NCBI GenBank assembly: GCA_944385415.1
Contig: CALWXC010000039.1
Location: 62,001-126,000, forward strand
Reading direction: 5' to 3'
Source of the DNA: an uncultured Oscillospiraceae bacterium
Lineage (GTDB): Bacteria > Bacillota > Clostridia > Oscillospirales > Oscillospiraceae
Length of the DNA: 64,000 nt
The position numbers and the translations under genes were made by a program. Numbering within the stretch: the stretch's first letter is position 1; each line of letters opens with the position of its first letter. The notes beneath the pieces were generated by a model that was not told where the DNA came from, searched no databases, and worked only from the letters and a program-made list of their open reading frames with translations. Of this stretch, positions 60,473 through 64,000 are shown in pieces.

Positions 60473-62685
60473 GGCTCCTCCAATAGTGTTCGTGCGACGT
60501 CCTCGTTTTCCGCCGCCAGGACCCGCAGATGCTCAATGGTTTCCGGTGCGTCCCGGCCTTCGGCCAATGCCTCGGCAATGGAGGCCATAAGCCGCTCGGT
60601 GGTGACGTCTTCCAGGTCCATATAATGTTTTTTACCCATGTAATCCAGAAACGCCCGGACCTTGGGGTCGTATACAGCGCCCACCACCGGCGTTCCCACG
60701 GCGGCGGCAAATATCAACGCATGGAGCCGCATGGAAACTACCACTTCCATCCGGCCCAGAATGCCAACAATGAGATCGCCGTCGTTGGGTACTGTCAGCA
60801 CCGGACAGGCGCTTTTCATCTGGTCTGCCGCCAGATGGCAGGCCGACTGGTCGTGCTTTGTCTCCAGCGCCAGGAAAATGGGCGTCAGGCCGAACTTTCG
60901 CTTCACCGCTTCCGCTGCCGCTGCAAAACACGGCGCTTTCTCTCCGTAGCCGGGCCAGTTCCGTACGACAAACATGGCATACTGGCCATTGGGGTCCAGA
61001 TGATTCCGCAGGAACCACCCGTCCACCCGATCAGCATCAGCCGGATGCAAAAGCAATGCCGGGTCTGCCGTCACATAGATATTTGGCTTGCGGACACCCA
61101 TGCGCACCAGTTCGTCTTCGGAGGTGTCCTCCCGCAGCGTCACGCCGTCCACATACCGGTCGATGACCCGGCCGGCCCACCGCATATTGATGGGGTGGGT
61201 AATGGGACCGATGCCGCAGCCGTACATGAGGACCCGGTTTCCCGTCGCTTTGGCCAAGTGGATACTGGCCAGATAGTAATAGAGGGAACGGGTACTGGTT
61301 ACGTCCTGAATCAAGCTGCCACCGCCGTTGAGATAGAGTTTTGTATGCCGCATAATCCGCAGAAAGCCCGGCAAATTAAAGGTGTGGACCGCGCCGATGC
61401 GGTACTGAATTTTCGTCTCCCGCGGTGTCCGCGTCAGCACATACAGGGGCATGTCCGGGTCGATGTGCTGCATCTGTCCCACAATGGCGTGGAGAATGGA
61501 GTCATCACCGGCGTTGCCCTTGCCGTAAGCGCCGCAGATCAAAACGCCGTCCCGCTTGCGTCGGGGCCGCTGGGACCGGCGGATCATAATGCGGTAAATC
61601 TCTTTCTGCTTCTCCACCGTGGCCGAAGCGGAAAAGTCCCTGCGGGCCTTTTCATACAGCTGCCGACCCAACCGCTGCCGCAGGCCGTCGTCCTGGGCCA
61701 GGGAAATCATCTGTTCCGCCAATTCCTCATCATTTTGCGCGGTGAACAACAGGCCCGTTACGCCGTGCTCGATCAGATCAGGGATGCCGCCAACACGGGA
61801 AGCAATGGTTGCGCACTGGTGGCGGGCGCCTTCCGTTAAAGCATAGGGGAATGTCTCGGACAAGGAGGTCAACGTGTTGACATCCACGGCGTTATAAAAG
61901 CTCTCCATGTCCCCTACCCAGCCCGCAAAGCATACCGAACCCTGGGGGCAGGTCTCCCCTGCCAGCCGCCGCAGATCTGCCATCTGTTCGCCATCACCAG
62001 CAATGACCAGCCGTGCCGACGGCACTTGGCGGACGGTACGGGCAAAACCACGAATCAGCGTGCCCACATCCTTGACGGCACTGAGCCGGGCCGCGATGCC
62101 AAACACCACGCTGTCCGCATCCGTCTGGAGCCCGATGCTGTTCAGGTACGTTTGCCGGTCCATGGCAGGCGCCACAGGGGTGAACTCCACGCCGTTATAG
62201 ATGGAAAACATGGTTTGCGGATCAAATCCCCGGGCAATCAGCAGTTCGGCCATGGCATCGGAAACGCCGATGTGATAAGGAATTTTCCGAACGCAAATGG
62301 TGTTGATGGTACCATAGGTCAAATGGTGGATGGGACGGCCCAGGTAATCCAGACGGTAGTCGGAATGGACCGTAGTCACCACCGGGGCCTGAATTTTGCG
62401 CCGCAGCAAAGACCCGATCAGGTTTGCCCTGGAACCGTGACAGTGGACCACCTGATAGCCACCGGCGTTGATCTCCCCGGCCAGGATTGCCGCCACCCGC
62501 AGCACGTTTTTATCGGGGTAGACAATGGTCTCAATACCCAATTCCCTGGCCTCCTGAGCAAAGGGGCCTTCCATAAAGCAGACGAGACGGACCTCTTCCG
62601 TCCGGCTCAGCCCCTTTAACAGAGACAGAACGTGGGTTTTGGCGCCGCCCACATCGCCGCCTGAGATGAGATGTATGATTTTCAT
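60469..62685 (-). CDS. csaB: Fusion of a GT4 glycosyltransferase and a CsaB-type polysaccharide pyruvyl transferase
   Basis: 738 aa. Residues 1-375 are a GT4 transferase (LISGGDVGGAKTHVLSLL, VVHCHGSRANLIGSLL, IAGDGEQMADL, SLSETFPYALTEGARHQCATI). Residues 385-738 match CsaB (DGVLICGAYGKGNAGDDS, LYLNGGGSLIQDVTS, GCGIGPI, SMRLHALIFAAAVGTPVVG). CsaB adds pyruvate ketals to wall polysaccharide, which anchors SLH-domain proteins. Start at 62685 is the natural MKIIHLISGG with GGAG 7 bases upstream; open frame further upstream is not coding. No SLH gene is in this window. Confidence 0.92.
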   Translation of the reverse strand: MKIIHLISGGDVGGAKTHVLSLLKGLSRTEEVRLVCFMEGPFAQEARELGIETIVYPDKNVLRVAAILAGEINAGGYQVVHCHGSRANLIGSLLRRKIQAPVVTTVHSDYRLDYLGRPIHHLTYGTINTICVRKIPYHIGVSDAMAELLIARGFDPQTMFSIYNGVEFTPVAPAMDRQTYLNSIGLQTDADSVVFGIAARLSAVKDVGTLIRGFARTVRQVPSARLVIAGDGEQMADLRRLAGETCPQGSVCFAGWVGDMESFYNAVDVNTLTSLSETFPYALTEGARHQCATIASRVGGIPDLIEHGVTGLLFTAQNDEELAEQMISLAQDDGLRQRLGRQLYEKARRDFSASATVEKQKEIYRIMIRRSQRPRRKRDGVLICGAYGKGNAGDDSILHAIVGQMQHIDPDMPLYVLTRTPRETKIQYRIGAVHTFNLPGFLRIMRHTKLYLNGGGSLIQDVTSTRSLYYYLASIHLAKATGNRVLMYGCGIGPITHPINMRWAGRVIDRYVDGVTLREDTSEDELVRMGVRKPNIYVTADPALLLHPADADRVDGWFLRNHLDPNGQYAMFVVRNWPGYGEKAPCFAAAAEAVKRKFGLTPIFLALETKHDQSACHLAADQMKSACPVLTVPNDGDLIVGILGRMEVVVSMRLHALIFAAAVGTPVVGAVYDPKVRAFLDYMGKKHYMDLEDVTTERLMASIAEALAEGRDAPETIEHLRVLAAENEDVARTLLEEP

Positions 62686-62707
62686 AAACACGCTCCGTAA
62701 TTTAACC

Positions 62708-62736
62708 TTGTAGAACTCGTCAAAATCCGGTATAAT
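62708..62736 (+). promoter_or_regulatory. Promoter of the DUF4330 gene
   Basis: TTGTAG (62708-62713), 17 bases, perfect TATAAT (62731-62736). Confidence 0.6.
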
Positions 62737-62743
62737 AGGAAGA

Positions 62744-62769
62744 CATTGCGCGGGCTGTGCCGGGCAATG
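62744..62769. repeat. Inverted repeat between two divergent promoters
   Basis: CATTGC (62744-62749) and GCAATG (62764-62769), with inner CGG/CCG pairing. It starts where the plus-strand transcript should begin and is 13 bases from the minus-strand -10 box, so it could be a shared operator or a leader hairpin. Confidence 0.5.
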
Positions 62770-62781
62770 CGATGCGGTATC

Positions 62782-62810
62782 ATTATAGTATACTTGCCTG
62801 TCGGAATCAA
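62782..62810 (-). promoter_or_regulatory. Promoter of the csaB-fusion operon
   Basis: On the minus strand TTGATT (62805-62810), 17 bases, TATAAT (62782-62787). Confidence 0.65.
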
Positions 62811-62848
62811 ATGCAAATGAGAAAAAAATATCGTAGGAGGAAATAATT

Positions 62849-63361
62849 TTGAAAATTCTTGACTCTAAGGGAAAACTCTTCGGCAAGATCAATCTGGTGG
62901 ACTGTCTGGTGGTGCTGGTCATTCTGGCCGTAGTCATCGCAGCTGCGCTCAAGCTGACCGGCAGTTCCGTCAGCGATCTGACCAGCGGCTCCAATGCCGT
63001 TACCATTCGCTATGAGGTCCTATGCCCGAAAATTGATCCGACCACCTCTGACTATGCGGTAACCGAAATCGGCAAGCAGCTGATGAATAGCGGCGAAATG
63101 ATTGACGCCTATATTACCGACTGCGTCATCGAGCCTCACATCGAGCCTGTGGAAGCGGCCGATGGTACGCTGCACTATGTAGAGGATACCACTTGCCACG
63201 ATCTGCGCTTCACCATCGACGCCAATGTGCAGTTTGTGGGCAACGCCTATTCTGTCGGCACTCAGGAGCTGCGGGTTGGTAAGTCCCACATTGTCAAGAC
63301 GGTGGGCCTGGAGGTCAACGGCACCATCTTGTCCATGGAAGAAGTGTCGGCCAATGAGTAA
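62849..63361 (+). CDS. DUF4330 family membrane-anchored protein
   Basis: 170 aa. TTG start with TAGGAGG 8 bases upstream. The amino-terminal ILDSKGKLFGKINLVDCLVV and following single helix (about 17-38) are the DUF4330 hallmark; the rest is a soluble outside domain. Usually found near surface polysaccharide or O-antigen ligase genes. Function unknown. Confidence 0.87.
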   Translation: MKILDSKGKLFGKINLVDCLVVLVILAVVIAAALKLTGSSVSDLTSGSNAVTIRYEVLCPKIDPTTSDYAVTEIGKQLMNSGEMIDAYITDCVIEPHIEPVEAADGTLHYVEDTTCHDLRFTIDANVQFVGNAYSVGTQELRVGKSHIVKTVGLEVNGTILSMEEVSANE

Positions 63362-64000
63362 TATTCTGGAGACCAGCGTTGTCTGGCGTCTGGTATGCCT
63401 GTTTCTGGCCAGCTGGCAGAACAGCAATCTGCGGAGTGTATGCCAGCGGCTTTCCGCTTCGGCGCACTTCTCCGTCACAGGTCGGGTCCTGAGCGCCATT
63501 TTCGGCTGCTCCGCATCCATGACGGTCCATTCCCGCTGCCGCCGGCTTCTGTCACAGATCAACCTGGCTTTGTGGCATCTGGGTCGGCATTTGATGGCGG
63601 CCCTCCATGGAAGTCTGCTCTACCGCATCTACCACGCCATCTTTACGGTGGGACGGGAAAGTAAATGTCTGGGCTGGCTGTTCCGCAGCGGCATGACCGG
63701 ATTTCTGCTGGTGGCGGTGGGACTTTATGCCATTCTGGACTACTTCCTGCGGGACGTTTTCGCCGTTCCGGTCCTGTCCTCTGTTTGGGATGAGTGCCTG
63801 ATGGTGCTGGCTGTGCTGTGGGTGATCTATCGGCGCATGTTCAACGGCCGCCCCATTCTCAGCCGCGTTTCCCCCATGGACCCGGCGGTATTTCTCTTTG
63901 TTTCCATGGGTCTGGCCCTGTTGTTTGTTGCCGCCCCTTTCTTCTCCATCGGCGTCTCCGGCTATCGGGCTACGGTACAGTACATGTTGTGGTTCTTCCT
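63354..64000 (+). CDS. O-antigen ligase/polymerase-like membrane protein (partial, runs off the window)
   Basis: The frame is open from the ATG at 63354 to the window end (215 codons). It overlaps the DUF4330 stop by 8 bases. After a polar, arginine-rich first 90 residues come at least three hydrophobic helices (about 120-142, 148-165, 185-200) and the phrase VSGYRATVQYMLWFF. The phrase and genomic setting fit clostridial O-antigen-ligase-family proteins that join or polymerise surface glycans, but the key loop is outside the window. Confidence 0.6.
   Translation, partial: MSNILETSVVWRLVCLFLASWQNSNLRSVCQRLSASAHFSVTGRVLSAIFGCSASMTVHSRCRRLLSQINLALWHLGRHLMAALHGSLLYRIYHAIFTVGRESKCLGWLFRSGMTGFLLVAVGLYAILDYFLRDVFAVPVLSSVWDECLMVLAVLWVIYRRMFNGRPILSRVSPMDPAVFLFVSMGLALLFVAAPFFSIGVSGYRATVQYMLWFF

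Noticed and set aside
62686..63006. Amino-terminal extension of the csaB fusion by 107 codons
   Set aside because: It runs through the divergent promoters and into the DUF4330 gene; the natural MKIIHLISGG start with a ribosome site is at 62685.
1..64000. CRISPR arrays, tRNA/rRNA genes, insertion sequences or phage genes
   Set aside because: No regularly spaced repeats, cloverleaf-like sequence, transposase motifs or phage proteins were seen on either strand.

Overview
The window reads as one contig of a high-GC, spore-forming, Gram-positive anaerobe of the Clostridia. The likely home is Oscillospiraceae (Flavonifractor/Pseudoflavonifractor-like gut bacteria), but this is inferred from gene content and codon style, not from a marker gene. 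Evidence includes SpoIIR and SpoIVA (sporulation), AddAB rather than RecBCD, strong AAGGAGG ribosome sites with many GTG/TTG starts, a Firmicutes-type ethanolamine locus with EutV/EutW, and CsaB-type wall polysaccharide pyruvylation. No rRNA, tRNA, CRISPR array, insertion sequence or phage gene was seen.

Layout. 1-0.8 kb: end of a probable rhomboid-type protein and an SRAP DNA-repair protein. 1.0-12.0 kb (minus strand): apgM, DUF1015, ispE, spoIIR, addB, addA. 12.1-16.6 kb: a DUF378 membrane protein, then a divergent pair of envelope genes: a zinc-ribbon/Ig-like protein and a receptor-type Ser/Thr kinase with repeated extracellular modules. 16.6-35.2 kb (minus strand): a complete 22-gene ethanolamine-utilisation microcompartment operon. 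35.3-37.8 kb: spoIVA and a ZIP metal transporter with a palindromic operator. 37.8-42.1 kb (minus): an iron/haem/corrinoid-type ABC importer with an Ig-like surface protein and an orphan TiaS-like protein. 42.3-51.8 kb (minus): signalling and transport genes: BlaI/BlaR1-like pair, FtsX-type ABC exporter, two-component system, DUF4825 protein, permease-prefix protein and PadR. 51.9-58.2 kb (plus): TetR, an MMPL/RND exporter and a large GLUG-repeat surface protein. 58.2-59.3 kb: YbaK-like and FmdE-like genes. 59.3-64 kb: surface glycan genes, including a glycosyltransferase-CsaB fusion, DUF4330 and a truncated O-antigen-ligase-like protein.

How the main system works. The eut operon starts from one near-consensus promoter (35129-35157) followed by an intrinsic terminator. 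A second terminator lies before eutA. Both are in positions where EutV-type ANTAR antiterminators act in related bacteria, and EutV/EutW are encoded inside the operon. EutH imports ethanolamine and EutBC (B12-dependent) splits it to acetaldehyde and ammonia. EutE makes acetyl-CoA, EutG regenerates NAD by making ethanol, PduL makes acetyl-phosphate, and EutQ/EutP probably yield acetate and ATP. EutT and EutA supply and repair the cofactor. The shell is built from EutS, EutM (two copies), EutL, EutN, a BMC protein with a SAP-like tail, and a BMC-T protein with a pore cysteine next to a PduS-type iron-sulfur flavoprotein. The mix of Eut and Pdu parts, the SAP-tailed shell protein, and a small module shared by EutT and the conserved unknown Eut protein are the points most worth following up.
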